The notes under the pieces are model-generated. The model was given only the letters and a program-made list of their open reading frames with translations, was not told the DNA's origin and did not search any database. 64,000 bases of DNA, taken from Streptomyces sp. DvalAA-43. GTDB taxonomy: Bacteria; Actinomycetota; Actinomycetes; Streptomycetales; Streptomycetaceae. Position numbers and translations under genes: made by a program. This document shows, piece by piece, positions 8,731 through 17,124 of the stretch. The DNA lies in NCBI RefSeq assembly GCF_900091725.1, contig NZ_FMBW01000040.1, forward strand, positions 310,001 to 374,000, given 5' to 3'. How positions within the stretch are numbered: position 1 is the first letter of the stretch; every line of letters begins with the position of its first letter.

Positions 8731-9360
8731 CTACTTCTGGCGTTCCGCCGCGACCATGCGCAGCACGAGGTCGGCGTAGAGCTCGCCGACCTCGTCCGGC
8801 GTCCGGCTGCCCTGCGCGTTGAACCAGCGCGCCACGTCGATGCAGAGCGAGAGCACCGCGAGCGTGGTCCCCGGGATGTCGGGGACGTCGAACTCCCCCG
8901 CCCGCACGCCCTCGCTGATGATCCGGCGCACCACCGCGTCGCTCCTGCGGCGCAGCTCGACGATCTCGGTGCGGTGCTCCTCCCCGAGGGCGTCGAGCTC
9001 GTACTGGACCACGCGGGCGGTGGTGTGCCGCTCGGCGTGCCAGCGGACGAAGGACCGTACGGCTTCGGCCAGCCGCTCGGCCGCCGTGCCCCCGCCGTCG
9101 GCGGCGGCCTCCAGAACGAACAGGGCGCGGTCGTGGCCGATCCTGCTGATCCGGTGGAGCAGCTCTTCCTTCGTCTTGTAGTGGATGTAGAGCGCGGCGG
9201 GACTCATCCCCGCCCGGCCCGCGATGTCGCGGGTGGTGGTGGCGTGGTACCCGCGCTCGGCGAAGGCGTCGACGGCGGCGACGAGCAGCCGCCTGGCCGC
9301 CTCGGGCGTCACCTCGGCCCACGGCGCGCTGTCGCCGTCGGTCTCCTCCGCCGTGCTCAT
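8731..9360 (-). CDS. TetR-family regulator, probable repressor of the MaoC gene and itself
   Basis: About 209 residues. The N-terminal HTH is clear (DAFAERGYHATTTRDIAGRAG followed by MSPAALYIHYKTKEELL), and the ligand domain has the helical pattern of acyl-CoA-responsive TetR proteins. I use the ATG at 9360; a GTG two codons upstream (9366) is equally possible. The motif CTGAGCAAGCGCTTAG occurs 47 bases upstream of this gene and again before the MaoC gene, which predicts autoregulation plus control of the MaoC gene. It converges on the MaoC gene through a GC-rich 45-base gap. Confidence 0.88.
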   Translation of the reverse strand: MSTAEETDGDSAPWAEVTPEAARRLLVAAVDAFAERGYHATTTRDIAGRAGMSPAALYIHYKTKEELLHRISRIGHDRALFVLEAAADGGGTAAERLAEAVRSFVRWHAERHTTARVVQYELDALGEEHRTEIVELRRRSDAVVRRIISEGVRAGEFDVPDIPGTTLAVLSLCIDVARWFNAQGSRTPDEVGELYADLVLRMVAAERQK

Positions 9361-9406
9361 CGTCACTCGCCCCTCTCGTCACCAGGACGAACACCATACC
9401 CCGAAC

Positions 9407-9422
9407 CTGAGCAAGCGCTTAG
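9407..9422. promoter_or_regulatory. Operator copy 2: CTGAGCAAGCGCTTAG
   Basis: Identical over 16 bases to the site at 8159-8174 and placed 47 bases upstream of the TetR start. It is the expected autoregulatory site. Confidence 0.7.
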
Positions 9423-9441
9423 GGTCCGTCCGGTGCGATCG

Positions 9442-9732
9442 TCAGAGCTTCTGGAAGGGGTCGTGCTCGGCGAGGATCTTCTCCAGCCTGGCCTGGTCGA
9501 CCCGGCTGACGAGCTGCCCCGCCTCCTGGCGGTCCCGGATGACCTTGGCCAGGGTGAAGCAGGAGGTGACGAGGTAGAGGACGCCGATCGCGAGGAATCC
9601 GCGGACCCAGGCGTCGGCGTCCAGGAAGTAGATGCCGAGAGCCACCGCGGCGATCGCCACCCCGAAGGAGGCGACGGCCTGGCCGTAGAAGGCCGCGGTG
9701 CTCTGCTGCTTGACCGATGCTGTCTCACTCAT
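9442..9732 (-). CDS. YiaA/YiaB-family small inner-membrane protein
   Basis: A 96-residue membrane protein. Two hydrophobic helices (AVASFGVAIAAVALGIYFL and GFLAIGVLYLVTSCFTLA) are joined by the short DADAWVRG loop and followed by a charged C-terminal tail. This matches the YiaA/B two-helix domain. Its function is unknown in the family. The ATG at 9732 is the only sensible start. It lies between the TetR gene and the acyl-CoA dehydrogenase gene on the same strand but is separated from both by about 80-100 bases, so it is probably transcribed alone. Confidence 0.82.
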   Translation of the reverse strand: MSETASVKQQSTAAFYGQAVASFGVAIAAVALGIYFLDADAWVRGFLAIGVLYLVTSCFTLAKVIRDRQEAGQLVSRVDQARLEKILAEHDPFQKL

Positions 9733-9817
9733 GGGGCCCAGCATCGGCCGACGTGGCGTGCGCCACATCCGTTCGGGTACTCAGCCGGTACTCAGACGTC
9801 CGTTCGAGCGACGGTGC

Positions 9818-9845
9818 GGGGTCGGAGGGCGGGGTCAGAAGGCGG
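9818..9845. repeat. Imperfect tandem repeat across the acyl-CoA dehydrogenase stop codon
   Basis: GGGGTCGGAGGGCGG (9818-9832) and GGGGTCAGAAGGCGG (9831-9845) match at 13 of 15 positions with a 13-base offset. The second copy contains the stop codon (TCA on this strand); the downstream copy reads TCG there. G-rich composition makes chance possible. Confidence 0.45.
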
Positions 9846-10986
9846 AGACGCCCGTCAACGCGCGGCCGATGATCAGCTTCTGGATCTGGCTGGTGCCCTC
9901 GTAGAGCGTCATCACCCGGGCGTCGCGCAGCAGCTTGCCGACCGGGTACTCGTCGATGTAGCCGTAGCCGCCGAAGACCTGGAGCGCGTTGTTGGCGGCG
10001 CGGACGGCGGCCTCGGAGGCGAAGAGCTTGGCCTTGGAGGCGGCGGTGGCGAACTCCTCGCGGCGGTCGACGAGATCCGCCACCCGCCAGGTCAGCAGCC
10101 GGGCGGCGTCGACGTCCACGGCGATGTCGCTGATGAGCTCCTGGACGAGCTGATGGCCCGCGATGGGCCTGCCGAACTGCTCGCGCTCGCCCGCGTAGCC
10201 CACGGCGGCGTCGAGGGCGGCCTGTGCGATGCCGACGCAGCCGGCCGCGACCGACATCCGCCCCTTGGCCAGGGCGGACATGGCGATGGAGAAGCCCTTG
10301 CCCTCCGGGCCCATGAGCGCCGACGCGGGCACCCGGACATCCTCCAGGACCACTTCGGCGGTGGCCTGGCCGCGCAGGCCGAGCTTGCCGTGGATGGTGC
10401 GGCGGCCGAGGCCGGGGGCGTCGGTGGGGACCAGAAAGGCGGATATGCCCTTGTGGCCCGGGGTGTCATTGGTGCGGGCGAAGAGCAGCACCACGTCCGC
10501 CCAGGTGCCGTTGGTGATGAACATCTTGCTGCCGTTGATGACGTAGTCCCCGCCGTCGCGGACCGCCTTCGTCGCGAGGTTCCCGGCGTCCGAGCCGGTG
10601 CCGGGCTCGGTGAGGCCGAAGCAGCCGATCGCCTCGCCCGCGGTGAGGCCGGGCAGCCAGTGCCGCTTCTGCGCCTCGTCGCCCCAGGCGGCGATGGTCT
10701 TGGCGACGAGGCCGAGGGAGACGGAGACGATGCCGCGGACCGAGGAGTCGCCGCGGCCCAGCTCCTCGGTGACCAGGCAGTACGTGAGGTGGTCACCGCC
10801 CGAACCGCCGTACTCCTCGGGGACGGTCAGCCCGAGGAAGCCGACGGAGCCCAGCTTCTTCACGATCGACCTGTCGACGTTCTCGGCCCGGTCCCACGCC
10901 ACGACGTGCGGGGCGACCTCCCGGGCGACGAAGTCCTCGGCGAGCCGACGGACGTCTTCCTGCTCCTCGCTGAGCTCCAGGTTCAT
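9835..10986 (-). CDS. Acyl-CoA dehydrogenase
   Basis: A 383-residue flavoenzyme that oxidises an acyl-CoA to the 2-enoyl-CoA and passes electrons to ETF. The FAD-binding mid-domain motif GCFGLTEPGTGSDAGN and the partner motif KMFITNG are present. The C-terminal YEGTSQIQ places the catalytic glutamate at E363, as in short/medium-chain and branched-chain enzymes. The length is full. It is divergent from the TetR gene at 11062, and a palindrome-like operator lies in the 75-base gap. The same motif precedes the aldehyde dehydrogenase gene at 17039, suggesting one regulon. Confidence 0.93.
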   Translation of the reverse strand: MNLELSEEQEDVRRLAEDFVAREVAPHVVAWDRAENVDRSIVKKLGSVGFLGLTVPEEYGGSGGDHLTYCLVTEELGRGDSSVRGIVSVSLGLVAKTIAAWGDEAQKRHWLPGLTAGEAIGCFGLTEPGTGSDAGNLATKAVRDGGDYVINGSKMFITNGTWADVVLLFARTNDTPGHKGISAFLVPTDAPGLGRRTIHGKLGLRGQATAEVVLEDVRVPASALMGPEGKGFSIAMSALAKGRMSVAAGCVGIAQAALDAAVGYAGEREQFGRPIAGHQLVQELISDIAVDVDAARLLTWRVADLVDRREEFATAASKAKLFASEAAVRAANNALQVFGGYGYIDEYPVGKLLRDARVMTLYEGTSQIQKLIIGRALTGVSAF

Positions 10987-11015
10987 CCTTCGACCCTCCG
11001 CTTCCGGACGCTCTC

Positions 11016-11034
11016 AATTAGCACTGCTAGTTTT
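11016..11034. promoter_or_regulatory. TetR-type operator AATTAGCACTGCTAGTTTT
   Basis: It lies between the divergent acyl-CoA dehydrogenase and TetR genes and overlaps the expected -35 region of the TetR promoter. Including the preceding base it matches the sequence at 17086-17105 at 16 of 20 positions in the same orientation; shared core TAGC, CTG, TAGTTTT. Confidence 0.65.
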
Positions 11035-11048
11035 ATGGGCGCAGGCCC

Positions 11049-11054
11049 TACTAT
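11049..11054 (+). promoter_or_regulatory. Candidate -10 element (TACTAT) giving a leaderless TetR mRNA
   Basis: TACTAT ends 7 bases before the ATG at 11062, and no ribosome site precedes that ATG. Transcription would begin at or next to the start codon. Confidence 0.5.
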
Positions 11055-11061
11055 GTGCCGC

Positions 11062-11736
11062 ATGGCCCGACCGCGCAAGCCCCTCCTCAGCAGAGACCGC
11101 ATCGTCGAGGCGGCGGGCGCACTCGTGGACTCCGAGGGGCTCGACGCCGTGTCCACCCGGCGGCTCGCGGCCGAACTCGGGGTCAGCGGGCCCTCGCTCT
11201 ACAACCACTTCCGCAACAAGGACGAGATCCTCGACGCGGTCGCGGACACCGTCTCCGCACAGGTCGATCTGTCGATGTTCGACGCGTCGGACACCCGCGA
11301 CTGGCGGGCGGCCCTGCACGACTGGGCCGTCTCCTACCGTGCGGCGCTCACCGAGCACCCGCACATCGTCCCGGTGCTCGCCCAGGGGCCGGGCCGCCGG
11401 CCGGCCGGTCTCCGGGTCGCCGACGCGGTGTTCGGCGCGATGGTCAGGGCGGGCTGGCCACCCGCCCAGGCGACGTACATCGGGGCCCTGATGCGCTACT
11501 TCATCACCGGCTCGGCCCTCGGCTCCTTCGCCCGCGGCTTCGTCGACGACGAGACGGCGTACGACCCCGCCGACTACCCGCATCTCGGCCAGGCCCACCT
11601 GCTGGCCGAGCACCGCCAGAAGGTCGACGAGGGCGCCTTCGAGACCGGGCTGCGGGCCCTGGTCGACGGCCTCTCGGTCCAGTACGCACTGCTGGCCCCG
11701 GCCGGCACGGTTCGGCAGCCACCGAAGCGTTCCTGA
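11062..11736 (+). CDS. TetR-family regulator (TetR/AcrR with long C-terminal domain)
   Basis: 224 residues. The HTH is RRLAAELGVSGPSLYNHFRNKDEIL near residues 31-55, followed by a large helical domain (DTRDWRAALHDWAVSYRAALTEHP) typical of TetR_C-containing actinobacterial repressors of lipid genes. I choose the ATG at 11062 because TACTAT sits 7 bases before it and no ribosome site is visible; an in-frame ATG at 11053 overlaps that box. The gene is divergent from the acyl-CoA dehydrogenase, with a shared operator. The same motif upstream of the aldehyde/alcohol dehydrogenase pair suggests this protein controls both loci. Confidence 0.88.
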   Translation: MARPRKPLLSRDRIVEAAGALVDSEGLDAVSTRRLAAELGVSGPSLYNHFRNKDEILDAVADTVSAQVDLSMFDASDTRDWRAALHDWAVSYRAALTEHPHIVPVLAQGPGRRPAGLRVADAVFGAMVRAGWPPAQATYIGALMRYFITGSALGSFARGFVDDETAYDPADYPHLGQAHLLAEHRQKVDEGAFETGLRALVDGLSVQYALLAPAGTVRQPPKRS

Positions 11737-11750
11737 CGCATCCTGGAACC

Positions 11751-12473
11751 ATGGCACGCAAGGCACACTCCGACCCGGCCGCGCCCCGGCTCGCCGCCCT
11801 GGCCGCGCTCCTCGCCGACGAGACCCGCGCGGCCTTCTGCCTGGCCCTGCTCGACGGCCGCGCCTGGACCGCCGGCGAGCTGGCCCGGCACGCCTCCGTG
11901 GCACCGTCGACCGCCAGCGAACACCTCGGGAAGCTCGTCGCGGGCGGGCTGCTGGCCGAGGAGCGGCAGGGCCGCCACCGCTATCTGCGGCTGGCCGACG
12001 AACGGACCGCGCATCTCGTCGAGGACCTCGCGGCCCAGGTCGTCCCCGGCTCCGTACCCGAGCGGCCACGCACCCTGGGCGCGGTGAGCGCGGGCAGCGC
12101 ACTGGCCCGCGGGCGCACCTGCTACGACCATCTCGCGGGGCGGATCGGCATCGCGATCGCCGACGCCATGACCGTACGCGGACTGCTGGAGCAGGACACC
12201 GGCTTCGCACTCACCGGCGAGGGCCTGCGCTGGTTCGGCGGGCTGGGCATCGGCCTGGAGACGGCTTCGCGGCGCCCCCTCGTACGGAGCTGTCTGGACT
12301 GGACGGAGCGCAGGCCGCACCTGGCCGGGGTCGCGGGCGCCGCGCTCTGCCGCCACGCGCTGGACACCGGGTGGTGCGTACGGATCGGGTCCGGGCGGGC
12401 GGTGAAGGCCACCCCGGACGGGGAGCGGGCGCTGTACGAGCACCTCGGCATCGAGGCGGCGACTCTTCGGTAG
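11751..12473 (+). CDS. ArsR-family winged-helix regulator
   Basis: 240 residues. The N-terminal half is an ArsR-type winged helix (TAGELARHASVAPSTASEHLGKLVAGGLL, then a wing RQGRHRYLRL). The C-terminal half (residues 100-240) is a helical extension with Cys residues (CYDHLAG, SCLDWTERRPHLAG, CRHALDTGWC) characteristic of a larger actinobacterial ArsR subgroup; the ligand is unknown. The ATG at 11751 lies 14 bases after the stop of the TetR gene, so they may be co-transcribed. The EamA transporter gene follows by 33 bases and could be its target. Confidence 0.83.
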   Translation: MARKAHSDPAAPRLAALAALLADETRAAFCLALLDGRAWTAGELARHASVAPSTASEHLGKLVAGGLLAEERQGRHRYLRLADERTAHLVEDLAAQVVPGSVPERPRTLGAVSAGSALARGRTCYDHLAGRIGIAIADAMTVRGLLEQDTGFALTGEGLRWFGGLGIGLETASRRPLVRSCLDWTERRPHLAGVAGAALCRHALDTGWCVRIGSGRAVKATPDGERALYEHLGIEAATLR

Positions 12474-12480
12474 GGGCCGA

Positions 12481-12506
12481 ACGGTCACGGCCGTACGGTC
12501 GTGGCC
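12481..12506 (+). repeat. Direct repeat immediately before the EamA start codon
   Basis: ACGGTCACGGCC (12481-12492) and ACGGTCGTGGCC (12495-12506) match at 10 of 12 positions with a 14-base offset, and the ATG at 12507 follows at once. It may be an operator half-site pair or a small slippage duplication. No ribosome site is visible there. Confidence 0.4.
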
Positions 12507-13484
12507 ATGACGACATCCCCGCTCTCCTCCCCCGCCCCGCCGCGCGACTGGCGGGCCACCGCCGCGGCCACCACCACCGTGCTGCTGTGGGCCTCCGCCT
12601 TCGTCTCGATCCGCAGCGCCGGTGACGCCTACTCGCCCGGCGCGCTCGCCCTCGGCCGGCTGCTCGCGGGCTCCCTGGCGCTGGGCACGCTGCTGCTGGT
12701 GCGGCGCGAGGGGCTGCCGCCGCGGGCCGCCTGGCCGGGGATCGTCTGGTCCGGGCTGCTCTGGTTCGGCCTGTACATGGTGGTCCTCAACTGGGGCGAG
12801 CAGCAGGTGGACGCGGGCACGGCCGCGATGGTGGTGAACATCGGCCCCCTGCTGATCGCGCTGCTCGGCGCCCGCATGCTGGGCGAGGGGCTGCCGCGCA
12901 GACTGCTGGCGGGCATGGCCGTCTCGTTCGCGGGCGCCGCGGTGGTGGGGCTCTCGATGTCGGGGCAGGGTGGCGCGTCGGTGCTCGGCGTGCTGCTGTG
13001 TCTGCTGGCCGCCGTGGCGTACGCGACCGGGGTGGTGCGCCAGAAGCCCGCCCTCCGGCACGGCTCCGCGCTCCAGATCACCACCTTCGGCTGTCTGGTC
13101 GGCACCGTCGCCTGTCTGCCGTTCTCCGGTGCGCTGGTCTCCGAGGCCGCCGACGCGCCGCTGTCCGCCACCCTGAACATGGTCTATCTCGGCCTCTTCC
13201 CGACCGCGCTGGCCTTCACGACCTGGGCCTACGCGCTCGCCAGGACCACGGCCGGACGGATGGGCGCCACCACGTACGCGGTACCGGCGCTGGTGGTGCT
13301 GATGTCCTGGCTGCTGCTGGACGAGGTGCCCGCGCCGCTCGCCGTCGTCGGCGGGCTGCTCTGCCTGGCCGGGGTGGCGGTCTCCCGGATGCGTCCGCAG
13401 ACTGGCCTGACGCGGAAGAATCCGGCACGGCCGGTGGAGGGACGCCGACATGACGCGGAGCACCGGGAAAGCGGCCGCCGCTGA
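12507..13484 (+). CDS. EamA/DMT-family transporter
   Basis: A 325-residue polytopic membrane protein with about ten hydrophobic helices arranged as two repeated EamA halves (TVLLWASAFVSIRSAG opens the first, VLLCLLAAVAYATGVV the second). The DMT superfamily moves metabolites, usually outward; the substrate is unknown. The ATG at 12507 fits the first helix; a GTG two codons earlier is possible. Its charged tail runs 35 bases into the following PPK2 gene, an overlap that implies co-transcription. The ArsR-type gene just upstream may regulate it. Confidence 0.88.
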   Translation: MTTSPLSSPAPPRDWRATAAATTTVLLWASAFVSIRSAGDAYSPGALALGRLLAGSLALGTLLLVRREGLPPRAAWPGIVWSGLLWFGLYMVVLNWGEQQVDAGTAAMVVNIGPLLIALLGARMLGEGLPRRLLAGMAVSFAGAAVVGLSMSGQGGASVLGVLLCLLAAVAYATGVVRQKPALRHGSALQITTFGCLVGTVACLPFSGALVSEAADAPLSATLNMVYLGLFPTALAFTTWAYALARTTAGRMGATTYAVPALVVLMSWLLLDEVPAPLAVVGGLLCLAGVAVSRMRPQTGLTRKNPARPVEGRRHDAEHRESGRR

Positions 13485-14502
13485 GCGGACGGGGAAGCGG
13501 AAGCGGAAGAAGGACTCGGCCGGGGCCCGGGAAGCCATGCTGGACACGCTCACCGAGGCGGCCCGCTACGGGGGCCCCGGCCTCGACGGCTTCCGGGTGG
13601 CGGAGAGCGGTGACGACGATCCGGTCCTGGTGACGCCGGAGGGCCGAGCCCGGGACGCCTGGCGCGAGGACTACCCGTACGACCACAAGCTCGGCCGGAA
13701 GGCGTACGAGAAGTCCAAGCGTGCCCTGCAGATCGAACTGCTCAAGCTCCAGCACTGGGTGAAGGAGCGCGACGAGCGCCTCGTCATCCTCTTCGAGGGG
13801 CGGGACGCGGCCGGCAAGGGCGGCACGATCAACCGCTTCACCGAGCACCTCAACCCCCGCGGCGCACGGGTCGTGGCGCTGGAGAAGCCCACCGAACGCG
13901 AACGCACCCAGTGGTACTTCCAGCGGTACACGGCCCATCTGCCGAGCGCCGGGGAGATCGTGCTCTTCGACCGGTCCTGGTACAACCGGGCTGGTGTGGA
14001 GCGGGTGATGGGGTTCTGCACGACCCGGGAGTACCTCGAATTCATGCACCAGGCACCGGGCTTCGAGCGGATGCTCGCCCGGGACGGCATCCACCTGGTG
14101 AAGTTCTGGTTCTCCGTCTCCCGCAACGAGCAGCGCAACCGGTTCATGATCCGGCAGATCGATCCGGTACGGCGGTGGAAGCTGAGCCCGGTCGATCTCG
14201 CCTCGCTGGACAAGTGGGACGCGTACACGGAGGCCAAGGAGCTGATGCTGTTCCACACGGACACCGCGGACGCGCCCTGGACCGTGGTGAAGAGCAACGA
14301 CAAGAAGCGGGCCAGGCTGGAGGCGATGCGGCACGTGCTGCACCGCTTCGACTATCCGGGCAAGGACACGTCGGTGGCCCATGAGCCGGACCCCCTGATC
14401 GTGGGTCCGGCCTCCCGGCTCTTCGAGCAGGGCGAGATGGACACCCGGCTGCTCACCCCGCACGGGGCCCTCGCCCCGGGGTCCTCGCCGGATGCGGGCT
14501 AG
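13450..14502 (+). CDS. ppk2: Polyphosphate kinase 2 (PPK2) family protein
   Basis: 350 residues. It transfers phosphate between polyphosphate and nucleotides. The Walker A motif GRDAAGKGG lies near residue 118, the family motif DRSWYNRAGVERVMGF near 176, and the lid region with basic residues follows (FSVSRNEQRNRF). The N-terminal extension of about 60 residues is Lys/Arg rich (GKRKRKKD). The start overlaps the EamA gene and the end overlaps the convergent alcohol dehydrogenase by 4 bases, so this is a very compact junction. Whether it prefers ADP, GDP or AMP cannot be told from these motifs. Confidence 0.92.
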   Translation: MTRSTGKAAAAERTGKRKRKKDSAGAREAMLDTLTEAARYGGPGLDGFRVAESGDDDPVLVTPEGRARDAWREDYPYDHKLGRKAYEKSKRALQIELLKLQHWVKERDERLVILFEGRDAAGKGGTINRFTEHLNPRGARVVALEKPTERERTQWYFQRYTAHLPSAGEIVLFDRSWYNRAGVERVMGFCTTREYLEFMHQAPGFERMLARDGIHLVKFWFSVSRNEQRNRFMIRQIDPVRRWKLSPVDLASLDKWDAYTEAKELMLFHTDTADAPWTVVKSNDKKRARLEAMRHVLHRFDYPGKDTSVAHEPDPLIVGPASRLFEQGEMDTRLLTPHGALAPGSSPDAG

Positions 14503-15581
14503 AACACCACCAGGGCTCGTCCGCCCCTGCCGGCGATCACGTTGTCGAACGCGGCCGGGATGCCGTCCAGGGTGATGCGCTCGGTCACCAGGGCGCCCAG
14601 GTCGAGCCGCCCCTCGCGGACATGGGCGGCCAGCACGGGCAGGTCCCGCGCGGGGTCGGAGTTCCCGTAGACGCAGCCGGAGAGGGTGCGTCCCCAGTGG
14701 AAGAGCTCCAGGGCGTTGAAGGTGACCTGCTGGTCCTTGCCGCCGATGCCGACGACCGTGGTCCGGCCGCCGCGGCGGGTCGACTCCCAGGCGGTACGGA
14801 TGGTGGTGGCGCGGCCCACGCACTCGATGGCGACGTCCACCCCCTGCTTGTCCGTGAGGGCCCTGATCTCGCGGGCGGTGTTCTCCGAGGCCACCACGTA
14901 GTCGGTGGCGCCCGCCCGGCGGGCCAGCTCCTCCTTGCGTGGGGAGACGTCGACCGCGACGATGCGCGAGGCACCGGCGATCCGGGCGGCCTGGAGCGCG
15001 GCCAGCCCCACTCCCCCGGCACCGAACACGGCCACGCTCTCGCCCTCGCGCACCCGCGCCGCGTGGTGCACGGCGCCGTATCCGGTGAGGACCGCGCAGC
15101 CCAGGAGGGCCGCGTCGGTGAGCGGGACACCGGCCGGGGCGGGCAGGACGCAGCCCGCGGGGACCACCGTCTCCTCGGCGAACGCGGCGACGTTGAGACC
15201 GGGGTGCAGTTCGCTGCCATCGTCCGCGCGCCGGGCGTGCACCTCGCCCGCGCCGTTCAGCGCGTTGACGCAGAGCCAGACCTCGCCCCGCACGCAGGCA
15301 TGACAACTGCCGCAGGAGGGTGCCCAGTTGAGCACGACGCCATCGCCCGGCGCCACATGGGTGACGCCCTCGCCGACCGCGACGACGGTGCCCGCGCCCT
15401 CGTGGCCGAGGACGGCGGGGACGGGCACCCGCATGGTGCCGTCGGAGAGCGAGAGGTCGGAGTGGCAGACCCCGGCGGCGGCGAGGGCGACCCTCACCCG
15501 GCCGGGGCCGGGCTCCGGGAGTTCGATGCCGGTGATCTCCAGGGGAGCTCCGACGGCGGGCAGTACGGCGGCGCGGACCAC
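14499..15581 (-). CDS. Zinc-dependent alcohol dehydrogenase (MDR family)
   Basis: 360 residues. The catalytic zinc ligands C39 and H60-E61 (GHEGAG) are intact, as are the four structural-zinc cysteines C90, C93, C96 and C104. The Rossmann motif is GAGGVGLAALQ. The overall form matches class III-like and mycothiol/formaldehyde-type alcohol dehydrogenases of actinobacteria. It lies 69 bases downstream of the aldehyde dehydrogenase gene on the same strand, so together they could oxidise an alcohol to the acid. The operator before the aldehyde dehydrogenase would control both. Confidence 0.92.
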   Translation of the reverse strand: MVRAAVLPAVGAPLEITGIELPEPGPGRVRVALAAAGVCHSDLSLSDGTMRVPVPAVLGHEGAGTVVAVGEGVTHVAPGDGVVLNWAPSCGSCHACVRGEVWLCVNALNGAGEVHARRADDGSELHPGLNVAAFAEETVVPAGCVLPAPAGVPLTDAALLGCAVLTGYGAVHHAARVREGESVAVFGAGGVGLAALQAARIAGASRIVAVDVSPRKEELARRAGATDYVVASENTAREIRALTDKQGVDVAIECVGRATTIRTAWESTRRGGRTTVVGIGGKDQQVTFNALELFHWGRTLSGCVYGNSDPARDLPVLAAHVREGRLDLGALVTERITLDGIPAAFDNVIAGRGGRALVVF

Positions 15582-15625
15582 GAACAGGCTCCTTGACGGT
15601 CGGCAAAGGGGAGTTGGAGGGACGC

Positions 15626-15662
15626 TCGGAACTGGAGACCGGAAGGGCGGTCAGAACTGGAG
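15626..15662. repeat. Repeat at the aldehyde dehydrogenase stop codon
   Basis: TCGGAACTGGAG (15626-15637) and TCAGAACTGGAG (15651-15662) differ at one base, which turns the stop (TCA on this strand) into TCG in the downstream copy. The offset is 25 bases. Confidence 0.55.
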
Positions 15663-17039
15663 GGACTTGGTCTGGAGGTATTCCGCGAGCCCGTGGGAGC
15701 CGAGTTCGCGGCCGACGCCGGACTGCTTGTAGCCGCCGAACGGGGCGAGCGGGTTGAACCGGCCGCCGTTGATGTCGACCTGACCGGTGTCCATCCGCCG
15801 GGCGAACGCCACCGCCTCCGCGTCGTCACCCGCCCAGACCGCGCCCGCCAGGCCGTACACGGTGCCGTTGGCGATGCGCAGGGCGTCGTCCTCGTCCTCG
15901 TACCGGATGAGCGAGACGACCGGGCCGAAGATCTCCTCCTGGGCGATGGTCATCTCCGGGGTGACGTCGGCGAAGACCGTGGGGCTGACGAAGTAACCCT
16001 GCTCGCGCGGGGCTTCGGCGCCGCCCGCGACCAGGCGGGCGCCCTCCGCCACACCCTTCTCGATGTAGCCGCGCACCCGCGCGTGCTGCTTGGCGTTGAC
16101 GAGCGGCCCGATGCGGTCGCCGTACTTGGCGGCCGCCTCCGCGGCGAGCGCGACCGCCTCGTCGTACCGCGAGGTGTGCACCAGCATCCTGGTCCAGGCG
16201 CTGCACGTCTGGCCGGAGTTGCCCATCACGTTCGCGACGCCGACGCCGACCGCCTTGGCGAGGTCGGCGCTCGGCAGGATGACGTTGGCGGACTTGCCGC
16301 CCAGTTCGAGGGCGACGCGCTTGACGGCCGCACCGGCCGTGGCGCCGATCCGCCGGCCGACGGCGGTGGAGCCGGTGAACGAGACCAGGTCGACGCCGTC
16401 GTGCTCGGCCAGGGCCTGACCAGCGACCGGGCCGAGGCCGGTGACCAGGTTGAACACGCCCGCGGGGACGCCCGCTTCGTCGACGGCCTCGGCGAAGAGC
16501 TGGGCGGTCAGCGGGGTGTCCTCGGCGGGCTTGAGGACGACCGTGCAGCCCGCCGCGAGCGCGGGGGCGACCTTGGCGACGATCTGGTGCAGCGGGTAGT
16601 TCCACGGGGTGATCGCCCCGACGACGCCGACCGGCTCGGCGTACACGGTGGAGTTGCCGACCTTCTCCTCGAAGGCGTACGAGGCGGCGAGCTCGGCGTA
16701 CGAACCGGCCACCAGGACCGGGACGCCCGCGTGGACCAGCTGCGAGAAGGGCAGCGGTGCGCCGAGTTCGGCGGTGACGGTCGCGGCGATCTCGTCCTTG
16801 CGGGCGACGAGCACATCGCGCAGGGCGGCGATCCGCGCGGCGCGCTCGGCGGGCGCGGTGGCCGCCCAGCCGGGGAGCGCGGCGCGGGCGGCCCGTACCG
16901 CGGCGTCGACGTCCTCGGCGGTGCCCGCCGGGACCTGGGCGATGACCTGCTCGTCCACCGGGTTCACCACCGCGATCGTGTCCCGTCCCGCGGCGGGCCG
17001 CCAGGCCCCGTCGATGTACATGCCGTCGTGGGCCTTCAT
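15651..17039 (-). CDS. Aldehyde dehydrogenase (NAD(P)-dependent)
   Basis: 462 residues. It oxidises an aldehyde to the acid. The catalytic cysteine is C279 (GQTCSAW) and the general base E245 lies in LELGGKS. The cofactor-binding TPWNYPLHQ and the GSTAVGR motif are present. It is similar in form to the ALDH family proteins that sit with acyl-CoA dehydrogenases in actinobacterial lipid catabolism. It is the first gene of an operon with the zinc alcohol dehydrogenase. A palindromic operator, 47 bases upstream, matches the one before the acyl-CoA dehydrogenase gene. Confidence 0.93.
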   Translation of the reverse strand: MKAHDGMYIDGAWRPAAGRDTIAVVNPVDEQVIAQVPAGTAEDVDAAVRAARAALPGWAATAPAERAARIAALRDVLVARKDEIAATVTAELGAPLPFSQLVHAGVPVLVAGSYAELAASYAFEEKVGNSTVYAEPVGVVGAITPWNYPLHQIVAKVAPALAAGCTVVLKPAEDTPLTAQLFAEAVDEAGVPAGVFNLVTGLGPVAGQALAEHDGVDLVSFTGSTAVGRRIGATAGAAVKRVALELGGKSANVILPSADLAKAVGVGVANVMGNSGQTCSAWTRMLVHTSRYDEAVALAAEAAAKYGDRIGPLVNAKQHARVRGYIEKGVAEGARLVAGGAEAPREQGYFVSPTVFADVTPEMTIAQEEIFGPVVSLIRYEDEDDALRIANGTVYGLAGAVWAGDDAEAVAFARRMDTGQVDINGGRFNPLAPFGGYKQSGVGRELGSHGLAEYLQTKSLQF

Positions 17040-17085
17040 CGCTGTTCCTCCCGGTCACCGTTGCGGACGGGGTCGTCCGCAACCC

Positions 17086-17105
17086 AAACTAGCGCTGTTA
17101 GTTTT
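17086..17105. promoter_or_regulatory. TetR-type operator AAACTAGCGCTGTTAGTTTT
   Basis: An inverted repeat AAACTA-N7-TAGTTT lies 47 bases before the aldehyde dehydrogenase start. It matches the site at 11016-11034 at most positions, so the TetR protein encoded at 11062-11736 is the leading candidate to bind it. Confidence 0.7.
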
Positions 17106-17124
17106 CGGGCGCCAGAGACGCCCG

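Noticed and set aside
8676..8739. Nine-base repeat CTACTTCTG at the ends of the MaoC and TetR genes
   Set aside because: Too short and separated by 55 bases; it is partly coding, so it is weaker than the other stop-codon repeats.
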